From positions 126,373-190,372 of the forward strand of contig PWFQ01000006.1 in assembly GCA_003554105.1 (NCBI GenBank): DNA of 64,000 nucleotides. Reading direction: 5' to 3'. Positions 1 to 8,553 of this stretch are shown one piece after another. Source of the DNA: Clostridiaceae bacterium. GTDB taxonomy: Bacteria; Bacillota; Clostridia; Peptostreptococcales; T1SED10-28. Position 1 is the stretch's first letter, and each line of letters begins with the position of its first letter. The notes beneath the pieces are model-generated. The model saw only the letters and a program-made list of their open reading frames with translations, ran no database searches and was not told the origin of the DNA. The translations under genes were made by a program, and so were the position numbers.

Positions 1-726
1 GTGATTCTCAATAAGAAAGATCTGGCGGATCCTCATATCACCGAGGATTGGATCAATTATTATAAAGAGCGGGGAGTCCTGGCAATTCCTATGAACTCCC
101 TTGAAAAAAGCGGTGTGAATCAACTGGTGGCGGAAAGCAAAATAATTCTGGAGGAAAAGTTGAAAACCCGAAGGGCGAAAGGGTTGAAACGGATTGTGAT
201 CCGCGCCATGATCGTTGGCATTCCCAATGTGGGAAAATCCTCAATGATCAATAAATTCGCCAATAAAAAGAGCGCAAAAACCGGAAACAAGCCCGGGGTC
301 ACCAAGGGAAAACAATGGGTGCGTCTTCAAAAAGACTTGGAAATGCTGGATACTCCCGGGATTTTATGGCCGAAGCTGGAAGATCAGCAGGGAGCCCTTC
401 ACCTGGCCTTTGTGGGAACCATCAAGGATGAGATTATGGACAGGGAAACCCTTGCACTTCGCCTTGTAGAGACGCTTTTGGAATCCTATAAACCATTGCT
501 TTATGAACGGTATCAGCTGGAAGGATTTTCCTACGTGGAACCCCTGGAGGTTCTCGATGAAATCGCCCGGAAGCGGGGCTGCATTCTTCGGGGACAGGAG
601 ATTGATTATTTGAGGGTTTCGGATATCCTGCTGGATGAGTTCCGATCGGGTAAAATCGGAAAAATCTCCCTGGAAGCACCCATCAGGGATGAGGTCTCAG
701 GGAGGGATTCCCATGGATCGGTGTAA
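1..726 (+). CDS. rbgA: Ribosome biogenesis GTPase RbgA (YlqF), 5'-truncated
   Basis: Circularly permuted GTPase needed for late 50S subunit assembly. The visible 241 residues start in the G4 motif (NKKD, residues 4-7), which in this permuted family comes before G1 (GIPNVGKSS, about 73-81) and G3 (DTPG, 117-120). The C-terminal all-helical domain that contacts the ribosome follows. Complete RbgA is about 280-290 residues, so roughly 40 N-terminal residues lie outside the window and the GTG at base 1 is not the true start. Its 3' end overlaps the next gene by 14 nt, implying translational coupling with rnhB, the usual clostridial arrangement. Confidence 0.95.
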   Translation: MILNKKDLADPHITEDWINYYKERGVLAIPMNSLEKSGVNQLVAESKIILEEKLKTRRAKGLKRIVIRAMIVGIPNVGKSSMINKFANKKSAKTGNKPGVTKGKQWVRLQKDLEMLDTPGILWPKLEDQQGALHLAFVGTIKDEIMDRETLALRLVETLLESYKPLLYERYQLEGFSYVEPLEVLDEIARKRGCILRGQEIDYLRVSDILLDEFRSGKIGKISLEAPIRDEVSGRDSHGSV

Positions 727-1744
727 AATCGAGAGGGATCTTCACGAAAAAGGATATGAGAGGATTGCCTGCATTGACGAGGTGGGAAGAGGATGCCTTT
801 TCGGTCCGGTCATGGCTGCAGCGGTGATTCTCCCAAAGGATCTTGTTATTGAGGGTGTCAATGATTCTAAAAAAATTTCCGAGAAAAAACGGGAAGCATT
901 TTTTCCTGTAATCGAGGAGAAGGCACTGGCCATCGGATACGGAAGGGTGGAGCCTGAGGAGATCGATCAAATCAATATCAGAAATGCCACGAAAAAAGCC
1001 ATGGCAATGGCCGTTGAAAATTTGAAGGATCCCGATGGGAACAAAGTGGTGCCGGATTATGTCCTGGTGGATGGAGAGAACATTGATCTTCCCTATCCCA
1101 GAGAGGGAATTATTCAAGGGGATCAAAAGGTTCAGGGAATCTCCTGTGCTTCAATTATGGCAAAAGTGGCAAGAGACCGGGAAATGGTGAAGCTTGCTTT
1201 GGAGTATCCGGAGTATGGTCTGGAAAAACATAAGGGCTATGGCACAAAGCAGCATCGGGATGCTCTGGGAAAACTGGGAGCAACGCCTCTGCACCGGAAG
1301 ACATTTATTTCCCGAATACCCATGGCGGGAGACCTGACCAAGCCTCAAGGGAGTGGGAATGAAAAGCTCACCGGGGGAAAGAGAGGCAACACCAAACCCC
1401 TGGGAGATCTGGGAGAGGCTCTGGCCATGAAACACTTTAAAGAGAAGGGCATGATCATCCTCAATGAGAAATACAGGACCCCCTTGGGAGAGATCGATCT
1501 TGTGATGAAAGATGGAGAGGAACTGGCCTTTGTGGAAGTAAAAACCCGAAGAAGCGAGGAGTACGGTCAGCCCATTGAGGCGGTGACACCGAAAAAAGCG
1601 GAAACCATAAAAAAAGTTGCGGAGCTCTATCTTGCTATGGAAAAACAGGCACTGAAAGGGATTTCAGAAATCCGCTTTGATGTGGTGGAGGTCTACATAA
1701 AAAGCCGTCAATATAAAATCATTCATCACCGTCGTATGTTTTAG
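713..1744 (+). CDS. rnhB: RNase HII fused to a YraN/UPF0102 nuclease-like domain
   Basis: A 343-residue protein with two domains. Residues about 15-205 are RNase HII, which removes RNA from RNA/DNA hybrids and misincorporated ribonucleotides: the IDEVGRG motif gives catalytic D22/E23, VDGEN gives the third acid and KVARD the fourth. After a linker of about 25 residues rich in Gly/Lys/Thr, residues about 230-343 match the UPF0102/YraN family (GDLGE, GEIDLV, FVEVKTRR), a restriction-endonuclease-like fold. The two are normally adjacent separate genes; here no stop separates them. I chose ATG 713, which follows GGGAGG and overlaps the rbgA end, over an upstream in-frame start at 635 that lies inside rbgA. 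The fusion reading is direct; joint action of the domains is inference. Confidence 0.9.
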   Translation: MDRCKIERDLHEKGYERIACIDEVGRGCLFGPVMAAAVILPKDLVIEGVNDSKKISEKKREAFFPVIEEKALAIGYGRVEPEEIDQINIRNATKKAMAMAVENLKDPDGNKVVPDYVLVDGENIDLPYPREGIIQGDQKVQGISCASIMAKVARDREMVKLALEYPEYGLEKHKGYGTKQHRDALGKLGATPLHRKTFISRIPMAGDLTKPQGSGNEKLTGGKRGNTKPLGDLGEALAMKHFKEKGMIILNEKYRTPLGEIDLVMKDGEELAFVEVKTRRSEEYGQPIEAVTPKKAETIKKVAELYLAMEKQALKGISEIRFDVVEVYIKSRQYKIIHHRRMF

Positions 1745-1773
1745 GTTTATCGAAGGAGAGGGAACAAAAAATC

Positions 1774-1817
1774 AACCCCTGAAGAAAATGAAATTTTCAT
1801 TTTCCCGGGGGTTTTTT
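1774..1817. terminator. Intrinsic terminator between convergent rnhB-yraN and yifB
   Basis: An imperfect inverted repeat (CCCC ... GAAAATGAAA/TTTCATTTTC ... GGGGG) is followed by six T on the plus strand. On the minus strand the same stem is followed only by a broken A/T tract. It lies between the 3' ends of two convergent genes, so it may serve both. Confidence 0.75.
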
Positions 1818-1824
1818 GTCGTAA

Positions 1825-3354
1825 TCAGGGCTGATAAGCAAAATTCCGATATTGGAGAGCTTCCAAAATATGACGTTCTTCGATTTCCGGAGTCTCCTCC
1901 AGGTCTGCAATGGTCCGACTTACTTTAAGAAGTTTATGATAGCTCCGGGGGGTAAATTTCATTTGATCGTAGGCTTTTTCCAAAAGGTGTCGGCTGTTAT
2001 CATTGAGACGCAGAATCTCATCGTTGAGATGAGGAGGGATCCGACTGTTTACCTCAAAGGGGTACTCCTGATAACGATGAGCCTGCAGGGTCCGGCCCTT
2101 CAGTACATCTTTTGCCATGGTTTCACTGCTAAGACCATCTTTCATCGTGGAATCCTGAAGGTCACTGAAGCTTCCCCGGGGGACTTCGATAATCAGATCA
2201 ATACGGTCTAATAAAGGTCCTGAGAGTTTTTGCTGGTAGCGCAGGATCTCCGGTGCCGAGCAGGTGCATTCCTTGACAGGATCTCCATAATACCCGCAGG
2301 GACAGGGATTCATTGCAGCCACGAAAAGAAAATCTGCAGGGTAGGTATAGGAACGATGGGAGCGGGAAAGGGTGATTTTATGATCCTCAAGGGGCTGTCG
2401 AAGAATCTCAAGGGCCCGTTTGTCAAATTCCGGGAGTTCATCAAGGAACAGAACTCCGTGATGGGCAAGGGAAATTTCTCCCGGCATGGGTCTTAAACCT
2501 CCGCCGGATAAGGAAACGGCAGTGGAGGTATTATGAGGGCTTCGGAAAGGAGGCTGAAGAAGAAGCCCGGTCTCGTCAAAAAGCTTTCCCGAAATGCTGT
2601 AGATCTTTGTGACCTCTATGGATTTTTTTGCGGAAAGAGGCGGAAGAATGGAAGGAATCCGCTTTGCCGCCATGGATTTGCCCGATCCCGGCGGACCGAT
2701 CATTAAAACATTGTGAAGACCTGCAGCTGCGATCACCATTCCCCGTTTTAGGGACTCCTGACCTTTGATTTCAGCGTAATTCGGAAGTGGAAGATCTGTA
2801 TGAACCGACGGGTTGGAAGGAATAGCCCTCTGCTCATCCCGTATTTCTCCATCCACGATATAGGTAATCACCGAAGAGAGGTTTTTGAAGCCCAGAACCT
2901 CCATCCCATTCACGTTGCCGCCCTCGGGCAGATTCCTATGGGGGATAAGGGCTTTTTTATAGCCCCGGTTTTTCATTTCCAACAGCATGGGAAGGATTCC
3001 GGTGACACCGTTGATTCCACCGTCCAAAGAAAGTTCTCCGATGACAACGGTATCATCCTCCAGCAGGGGCGGGATTTGCCCGGATCCCTGTAAAATTCCC
3101 AGGGCAATGGGAAGGTCGAAATGGGAACCCTCCTTGCGGTTAAAGGCGGGGGCAAGATTAACCGTGATCCGCTTCATGGGAAACTCATAATCAAGATTTT
3201 TAATGGCCGAGCGAACACGGTCCTTGGATTCTTTAACGGAGACCGTGGGAAGCCCCACAATCAGAACTACAGGCAATCCTAAATCAAGATCCACCTCAAC
3301 GTTGATGGGATAGACCTCCAAACCTTCGATACAGCAGGATTTAACGATTTCCAT
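1825..3354 (-). CDS. yifB: YifB/ComM-family Mg-chelatase-like AAA+ ATPase
   Basis: About 509 residues, the usual YifB size. An N-terminal Lon-protease-like (ChlI) domain is followed by the AAA+ core with Walker A GPPGSGKSM, Walker B FLDELPEF, and a Cys-rich stretch (NPCPCGYYGD ... CTCS) typical of the family, then the C-terminal Mg_chelatase_C region. In Haemophilus and Vibrio, ComM is a hexameric helicase that extends branch migration during transformation; a similar role here is inferred. ATG 3354 is preferred because GAGAGGGG lies about 7 nt upstream, whereas the ATG at 3378 lacks a comparable site. It is the only gene in the window on the minus strand, yet dprA, another transformation/recombination gene, lies 2 kb away. 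Confidence 0.9.
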   Translation of the reverse strand: MEIVKSCCIEGLEVYPINVEVDLDLGLPVVLIVGLPTVSVKESKDRVRSAIKNLDYEFPMKRITVNLAPAFNRKEGSHFDLPIALGILQGSGQIPPLLEDDTVVIGELSLDGGINGVTGILPMLLEMKNRGYKKALIPHRNLPEGGNVNGMEVLGFKNLSSVITYIVDGEIRDEQRAIPSNPSVHTDLPLPNYAEIKGQESLKRGMVIAAAGLHNVLMIGPPGSGKSMAAKRIPSILPPLSAKKSIEVTKIYSISGKLFDETGLLLQPPFRSPHNTSTAVSLSGGGLRPMPGEISLAHHGVLFLDELPEFDKRALEILRQPLEDHKITLSRSHRSYTYPADFLFVAAMNPCPCGYYGDPVKECTCSAPEILRYQQKLSGPLLDRIDLIIEVPRGSFSDLQDSTMKDGLSSETMAKDVLKGRTLQAHRYQEYPFEVNSRIPPHLNDEILRLNDNSRHLLEKAYDQMKFTPRSYHKLLKVSRTIADLEETPEIEERHILEALQYRNFAYQP

Positions 3355-3543
3355 GGACTTACCCCTCTCCTCTGTCATCTTTTAAGCAAAAATACACCCA
3401 TAATGTATTCGACACAAAAAAGGAGATCTCCTGCAAAAGTTAATAATCATTGAAGTTCAACCATAATAAGGAAATGTTTAAGGGAAATGTCCATTGGGTA
3501 AAAAGAGAAGGATTTAACAGTCTTCCTGCATTTAACACATTAT

Positions 3544-3572
3544 TTGACAGATAAAAAGGGGTATGCTAACAT
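3544..3572 (+). promoter_or_regulatory. Sigma-A-type promoter of the aminomutase gene
   Basis: TTGACA at 3544-3549 and TAACAT at 3567-3572 are separated by 17 nt. It is the only strong promoter-like pair in the 410-nt gap upstream of the aminomutase gene and would give a 5' leader of about 200 nt. Confidence 0.65.
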
Positions 3573-3579
3573 ATATTTT

Positions 3580-3788
3580 TATAAGAGTCTATCATACTTC
3601 TCCGGGTTTTCTGCGAATATTCATCTCGCTTGCCGTACATTGCAAGAATCCCTATATACATGCAAAATTCAAACGATTGTAAGATTCGTGGCATCTTAGG
3701 CCCGATCTTTTTTACGGATTATTGAAGGTGGATATCCGAGAATATCGCGGAGGGAGCAACCTATAGAACTACTAAAGGAGGAGATCAC
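3580..3788 (+). promoter_or_regulatory. Long untranslated leader of the aminomutase gene, function unknown
   Basis: About 205 nt lie between the predicted transcription start and the TTG start codon, long for this compact genome. I can see short hairpins: CTTGC/GCAAG near 3628-3646, GATAT/ATATC near 3731-3746 and CCG/CGG near 3736-3751. I could not match it to a riboswitch family I know, nor find a poly-T attenuator in it. The rest of the gap, 3379-3543, shows a perfect 12-bp palindrome AGGAGATCTCCT at 3421-3432 and nothing else I can name; the yifB promoter should also lie in that part, on the minus strand. Confidence 0.4.
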
Positions 3789-5063
3789 TTGAGCTGCAAT
3801 ACAAGTTCTAAAAGCAGAGAAATTTCATTAAAGCGTGCGGAAGAATTGCATTCCCGCATTGAAGATTATTTAAAGGTAAAAGATCATATCCCAAAGGGAG
3901 CATCGGAGAAGCAGCTAAAAACTTCACTGGAGAAAAAGGAAAAGATGCTGAAGATGTTCAACGCTACGGAAGAGGACTGGAAGAGCTGGCAGTGGCAGCT
4001 GAAAAGCCGAATTTCCGATGTGGATGTTCTAAAGGAGATCATCCGTTTATCCGAGAAGGAAATCGAAGACATCCGAAAGGTGGGGGAGAAATTTCGATGG
4101 TCCGTCTCTCCCTATTACGCATCTCTGATCGATGACGATAATAAATATTGTCCCGTCAAATTAATGTCGATTCCCAGCGGTGTGGAAATTGAAGATCTTG
4201 AAGGGGATTCCGACCCAATGGGAGAGGAGTTTACCAACCCTGCAGGGTCCATTACAAGACGTTACCCCGATCGCTTGATTATTAACGTGACGAATGAGTG
4301 TGCCATGTACTGTCGACATTGTCAACGTCGACGGAACATCGGAGGCATGGATCAGCACCAGCCTAGAGAAATATTGCAGGAATCCATCGACTATATCCGC
4401 GACAATCCGGAAATTCGCGACGTTCTCATTACCGGCGGAGATCCTTTAACCCTTTCGAACAGTATGCTGGATTGGCTGTTGAAGGAAGTCACAAGCATTG
4501 AAACGGTGGATTATGTCCGTCTGGGAAGCCGTACATTGGTGACAATGCCTCAGCGTGTGGACGACGAGTTCATTGAAATGATGGAAAAATATTCACCGGT
4601 GTTTATCAACACCCACTTCAATCATCCTCAGGAAATTACCCCGGAAGCAGTTGAAGCATGCCATAAACTGGCAAAAGCCGGTGTGCCCCTTGGAAATCAG
4701 GCTGTTCTGTTAAACGGTGTCAACAACGATAAATTTGTTATGCGGCTGTTAAATCATGAACTGCTTAAAGCCAAGGTTCGGCCCTATTATATTTTCCATG
4801 CCAAGCATGTCATCGGAACCACTCATTTTAACACATCCATTGATGACGGAATTGAAATCATGGAGTACTTAAGAGGGTATACCTCCGGTATGGCCATTCC
4901 TACATTTATCGTGAATGCGCCGAAGGGGGAAGGGAAAACGCCGATTCTGCCCCAGTACATGCTTTCAAGAGGAAAAGATTTTGTGAAGCTTCGAACCTGG
5001 GAAGGGAATGTCATCGATTATCCCAATCATGAGACCCAACCCATCGAAAGCTATTTCGAGTAG
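3789..5063 (+). CDS. eam: Radical-SAM aminomutase of the KamA family, probably glutamate 2,3-aminomutase
   Basis: A 424-residue SAM- and PLP-dependent aminomutase. The radical-SAM motif CxxxCxxC is C171/C175/C178 and the PLP lysine is K383 (APKGEGK). In lysine 2,3-aminomutase two aspartates, D293 and D330 in the Clostridium subterminale enzyme, bind the substrate epsilon-amino group. Here the aligned positions are K339 (FHAKH) and N376 (FIVNAPK), the same 37-residue spacing. Lys/Asn at these sites is the published signature of clostridial glutamate 2,3-aminomutase, which makes beta-glutamate, a compatible solute in some anaerobes. Automatic annotation will probably say lysine 2,3-aminomutase. 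Start TTG follows AAAGGAGG. The gene stands alone with its own promoter, leader and terminator, and no lysine-fermentation genes are nearby. Confidence 0.85.
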   Translation: MSCNTSSKSREISLKRAEELHSRIEDYLKVKDHIPKGASEKQLKTSLEKKEKMLKMFNATEEDWKSWQWQLKSRISDVDVLKEIIRLSEKEIEDIRKVGEKFRWSVSPYYASLIDDDNKYCPVKLMSIPSGVEIEDLEGDSDPMGEEFTNPAGSITRRYPDRLIINVTNECAMYCRHCQRRRNIGGMDQHQPREILQESIDYIRDNPEIRDVLITGGDPLTLSNSMLDWLLKEVTSIETVDYVRLGSRTLVTMPQRVDDEFIEMMEKYSPVFINTHFNHPQEITPEAVEACHKLAKAGVPLGNQAVLLNGVNNDKFVMRLLNHELLKAKVRPYYIFHAKHVIGTTHFNTSIDDGIEIMEYLRGYTSGMAIPTFIVNAPKGEGKTPILPQYMLSRGKDFVKLRTWEGNVIDYPNHETQPIESYFE

Positions 5064-5073
5064 AGTGTTCATG

Positions 5074-5102
5074 AGACCCTAAGGATCTTAGGGTCTTTTT
5101 TT
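5074..5102 (+). terminator. Intrinsic terminator of the aminomutase gene
   Basis: Perfect 11-bp stem AGACCCTAAGG-AT-CTTAGGGTCT followed by seven T, 10 nt after the stop codon. Confidence 0.9.
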
Positions 5103-5166
5103 CTACCCCGGGTTTAAGGGAAGATCAGTCCGGGTAAAGAGATAAAAAAATTGAGGGGTGTTAAAT

Positions 5167-6255
5167 GTGGATGGTCGGAATGTTCTCATTTGGTTAAGCA
5201 GCATTCAGGGTGTAGGGTATGGCAGTATTCGAAAACTGATGGAAGCCTATCCCTCAATGGACAGGGTATGGACCTGTCCCGGTGATGAGATCTACAAAGT
5301 TCTGGGCAAGACCAGTAAAGCTGCAGTAAAAATTGTAAATCTCCGTAGCGAAGAGTATTTAAAGAAAGTGCTGGAACGCGTTGAACGGGAGGGATTAAGT
5401 GTCATCACGATTCTGGATGGAAATTATCCCGATAAACTGAAAAAAATCTATGACCCTCCTTTTGTGCTCTATTATAAAGGGAAACTGCCAGGAGAAATTC
5501 CCACGGTGGGAATCGTCGGTGCAAGAAATGCCACCCCCTACGGGAAATGGGCTGCGAAGAAGTTTGCCCGTGAATTGACGGACTGGGGTGTGGGAATTAT
5601 CAGTGGACTTGCCCTGGGAATTGATACGGAAAGTCACCGGGGAGCGCTGGAAAACGGGGGATATACCCTGGCTGTCCTGGGCTCCGGCATCGACATTCCC
5701 TATCCCGTATCAAACTCGGATCTGATGGAGAAAATCGGGGATTCGGGCTGTGTGCTCAGTGAATTTTTTCTGGGTGAAGAGCCCTTAAAGCATCATTTTC
5801 CACAAAGAAACCGGATTATCAGTGCATTATCCGACGGACTGTTCGTTATTGAAGCCGGCGAAAAAAGCGGATCCCTTATCACTGTAGAATATGCCCTTGA
5901 ACACGGGAAGGATATTTTTGCCCTGCCCGGGAATATCAACTGTGAGAAAAGCAAAGGAACCAACCGCCTGATCAAAGAGGGAGCAAAAATGGTCCTTGAG
6001 ACAAGAGACATTCTGGAAGAGCTTACCCAGTGGTCCTCTCTGGTATATAAGGGAGAGACAAAATCCCTTGAAAAGGAATTGAGTGAAGAGGAAATCAAGA
6101 TTTATCAACTGCTGAAGAAAAAACCCATGGATGCTGACGAACTTTTCTATCATGGGGGGATATCCATTCAGCATTTAAATATGCTGATCTCTTCCCTGGA
6201 ATTAAAAGGATATATTACCCGTCTGTCGGGAAAAACATTTACAGTGAATCGATAA
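5167..6255 (+). CDS. dprA: DNA-processing protein DprA (Smf)
   Basis: About 362 residues. DprA protects incoming single-stranded DNA and loads RecA in natural transformation. A small N-terminal helical domain (IQGVGYGSIRKLM, helix-hairpin-helix-like) precedes the Rossmann-like DprA core (GIVGARNATPYG, SGLALGIDTESHRGAL, AVLGSGIDIPYP, FPQRNRIISALSDG, EAGEKSGSLITVEYALEHG). A C-terminal winged-helix domain occupies about 305-362. GTG 5167 sits 8 nt after GAGGGG; the in-frame GTG at 5158 overlaps that ribosome-binding site and is less likely. It is followed by topA, as in most Bacillota. Confidence 0.93.
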   Translation: MDGRNVLIWLSSIQGVGYGSIRKLMEAYPSMDRVWTCPGDEIYKVLGKTSKAAVKIVNLRSEEYLKKVLERVEREGLSVITILDGNYPDKLKKIYDPPFVLYYKGKLPGEIPTVGIVGARNATPYGKWAAKKFARELTDWGVGIISGLALGIDTESHRGALENGGYTLAVLGSGIDIPYPVSNSDLMEKIGDSGCVLSEFFLGEEPLKHHFPQRNRIISALSDGLFVIEAGEKSGSLITVEYALEHGKDIFALPGNINCEKSKGTNRLIKEGAKMVLETRDILEELTQWSSLVYKGETKSLEKELSEEEIKIYQLLKKKPMDADELFYHGGISIQHLNMLISSLELKGYITRLSGKTFTVNR

Positions 6256-6266
6256 ATTGATATAAT
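6238..6266 (+). promoter_or_regulatory. Promoter of topA inside the dprA 3' end
   Basis: TTTACA 6238-6243, 17-nt spacer, TATAAT 6261-6266 preceded by TGA (extended -10). The -35 lies in the last dprA codons, so topA can be transcribed independently of dprA. Confidence 0.75.
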
Positions 6267-6319
6267 GTTAAAATTGAATCAATAGAGGAAATAATCAGTC
6301 GTTGACGGAGGTGTTTAGA

Positions 6320-8398
6320 TTGGCAAAGTCGCTAGTAATCGTTGAGTCCCCTGCCAAAGCGAAAACCATTAAGAAGTTTTTAGGACGGAACTATATCATT
6401 GAAGCTTCAGTGGGGCATGTCATTGACTTGCCGAAAAGCAAACTGGGAGTGAACATTGAAAAAGATTTTGAACCTGAATATATTACTATCAGGGGAAAGG
6501 GCCCTGTTTTAAAGGAGCTGAGAAAGCAGGCGAAAAAAGCCTCGAAGGTCTATCTCGCCACTGACCCGGACCGGGAAGGTGAGGCAATCTCCTGGCATCT
6601 GGCCAAGGCCTTAAGCAAGGACCAGGAGAACATCAAACGCATCGAGTTTAATGAAATCACGAAAAATGCAGTAAAGAAAGCCATTAAGGAACCCCGTGAG
6701 ATCAATGAAAATCTTGTGGATGCCCAACAGGCAAGGCGGGTTCTGGACCGTTTGGTGGGGTATAAAATCAGTCCCCTCCTCTGGCAGAAGATCCGAAAGG
6801 GATTAAGTGCAGGAAGGGTTCAGTCGGTGGCATCCAAGATGATTAAGGAACGGGAAGAGGAAATCAATGCTTTTGTAAAGGAAGAATACTGGTCCATTGA
6901 AGGGATTTTTCTGAAAGAGAAAAAGGAATCCTTTGAAGGAAAGTTCCATTCCGATCCTGAAGGAAAAAAAGAGTTGAAAAACAAGGATGAGGTGGACCGG
7001 GTTTTGAAGGCCGTGGACCAAAAGGATTTCGAGGTAACAAAGGTGAAAACCGGACAAAAACGACGAAGTCCTCAAAAACCCTTTACCACAAGCTCACTCC
7101 AGCAGGAAGCGTCCAATAAAATGGGCTTTTCCACAAAAAAGACCATGTCTTTAGCCCAGCAGCTCTATGAAGGGATTGACGTAAAGGGTGTGGGAACCGT
7201 GGGACTTGTAACGTATATCCGAACCGATTCCACAAGAATGTCCAAAGACGCGGCGGAAAGCATTGAATCCTTTATCAAGGAGGAGTATGGAGACAAGTAT
7301 CTTGATGCAAAGGGAGGAAAGGCGTCAACCGTCAACAGGGGAGGCCAGGATGCCCATGAAGCCATTAGACCCACTGATGTGTTCCTTACCCCCTCAAAGG
7401 TGAAGGGATCTCTAAAGCGGGACCAATATCGACTCTATAAGATGATTTGGGAGCGGACTGTAGCCAGTAAAATGGAAAAAGCGCTCTTTAATACCTTAGC
7501 TGTGGATCTGGACTGTAAGGGGTATGTATTTACAGCCAGCGGATCTCAATTGATCTTTAAGGGATTTATGGAGGTCTACAGTTTTTCCACACTTTCCGAG
7601 GACACGATTCTTCCCGAGATGAAGGAAGGGGAAAAGGTGAAGGCCAAGGAAATGAAGGGAAACCAGCATTTTACCCAGCCTCCCGCAAGGTATACCGAAG
7701 CATCTCTGGTCAAAGCGATGGAAGAATTGGGAATCGGACGACCCAGCACCTACTCTCCCACAATCTCCACCATTTTAACAAGGGGATATGTGGAAAGGGA
7801 TGGTCGTTATCTTGTTCCTACGGAACTTGGAGTGCTTGTGACGGAAACCCTGGATGAGTTTTTCTCTGAGATCATCGATGTGAATTTTACTGCAGAATTG
7901 GAAAACCGTCTGGACAAAGTTGAAGAGGGCACTGTTGAATGGAAGACAATTATAGGTGAATTTTATAAAGATTTTTCCAAGATGCTGGAAAATGCGGAAA
8001 AGCACATGGAAGAGATCCAGGTGGAGGAAAAAACCGGAGAAACCTGCGAAAAATGCGGTGGAGACATGATGATTAAATATGGTCGGTTCGGAAAGTTTAT
8101 CGCCTGCTCCAATTATCCGGAATGTAAGAATACGAAACCCATTGTGGATAAAATCGGTGTAAAATGCCCCCAGTGTGAAAAGGGAGAGGTGATTAAGCGT
8201 CGATCCAAAAAAGGGCGTCTGTTTTACGGATGCGATCAGTTTCCCGAATGCAGGTTTGTTTCCTGGAATCCTCCGGTTAAAGAGCCCTGCCCGAAATGCG
8301 GGAGCCTGATGGTTCTCAAGAAGACAAAAAAAGAAGATAAGCATGAGTGTACCAATAAAGAATGCGGTCATACAGAAATCCTGAAGGAAGAATCATAA
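6320..8398 (+). CDS. topA: DNA topoisomerase I
   Basis: A 692-residue type IA topoisomerase that relaxes negative supercoils. The TOPRIM domain starts at once (VIVESPAKAKT with E9) and carries DPDREGEAI. The active-site tyrosine is Y299 in TYIRTDSTRMS. Three C-terminal C4 zinc ribbons follow near residues 575-690: CEKC...CSNYPEC, CPQC...CDQFPEC and CPKC...CTNKEC. TTG 6320 is chosen because GGAGGTG precedes it and the protein then begins MAKSLVIVESPAKAKT, the family's standard N terminus; the TTG at 6302 lies upstream of that Shine-Dalgarno sequence. Confidence 0.97.
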   Translation: MAKSLVIVESPAKAKTIKKFLGRNYIIEASVGHVIDLPKSKLGVNIEKDFEPEYITIRGKGPVLKELRKQAKKASKVYLATDPDREGEAISWHLAKALSKDQENIKRIEFNEITKNAVKKAIKEPREINENLVDAQQARRVLDRLVGYKISPLLWQKIRKGLSAGRVQSVASKMIKEREEEINAFVKEEYWSIEGIFLKEKKESFEGKFHSDPEGKKELKNKDEVDRVLKAVDQKDFEVTKVKTGQKRRSPQKPFTTSSLQQEASNKMGFSTKKTMSLAQQLYEGIDVKGVGTVGLVTYIRTDSTRMSKDAAESIESFIKEEYGDKYLDAKGGKASTVNRGGQDAHEAIRPTDVFLTPSKVKGSLKRDQYRLYKMIWERTVASKMEKALFNTLAVDLDCKGYVFTASGSQLIFKGFMEVYSFSTLSEDTILPEMKEGEKVKAKEMKGNQHFTQPPARYTEASLVKAMEELGIGRPSTYSPTISTILTRGYVERDGRYLVPTELGVLVTETLDEFFSEIIDVNFTAELENRLDKVEEGTVEWKTIIGEFYKDFSKMLENAEKHMEEIQVEEKTGETCEKCGGDMMIKYGRFGKFIACSNYPECKNTKPIVDKIGVKCPQCEKGEVIKRRSKKGRLFYGCDQFPECRFVSWNPPVKEPCPKCGSLMVLKKTKKEDKHECTNKECGHTEILKEES

Positions 8399-8414
8399 AT
8401 TTTCTGGATTCTAG

Positions 8415-8443
8415 TTGTAAAAAATATAAGAGTATGTTACTAT
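8415..8443 (+). promoter_or_regulatory. Candidate codY promoter
   Basis: TTGTAA 8415-8420, 17-nt spacer, TACTAT 8438-8443, just after the topA stop. I looked for a CodY box (AATTTTCWGAAAATT type) between here and the start codon and did not find a convincing one. Confidence 0.5.
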
Positions 8444-8553
8444 ACAAACATAGTTCCATGGTTTTATAGTGCCCCAGTAGGGTATTTATTAATAACTGAT
8501 GATTTAGAATCTTTATAATAGTAAATCAATCGAATAATCAAGGAGGAGAGTGT

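Noticed and set aside
635..712. Longer start for the RNase HII-YraN protein
   Set aside because: It lies inside rbgA and gives 26 residues without similarity; ATG 713 has a good ribosome-binding site.
3573..3788. Known riboswitch (ydaO c-di-AMP type, T-box or SAM) in the aminomutase leader
   Set aside because: I compared the fragments GGAGGGAGCAACC and GAAGGTGG with the conserved cores of these families; the order and the other conserved parts are missing.
8399..8553. CodY autoregulatory box upstream of codY
   Set aside because: No sequence close to AATTTTCWGAAAATT was found.
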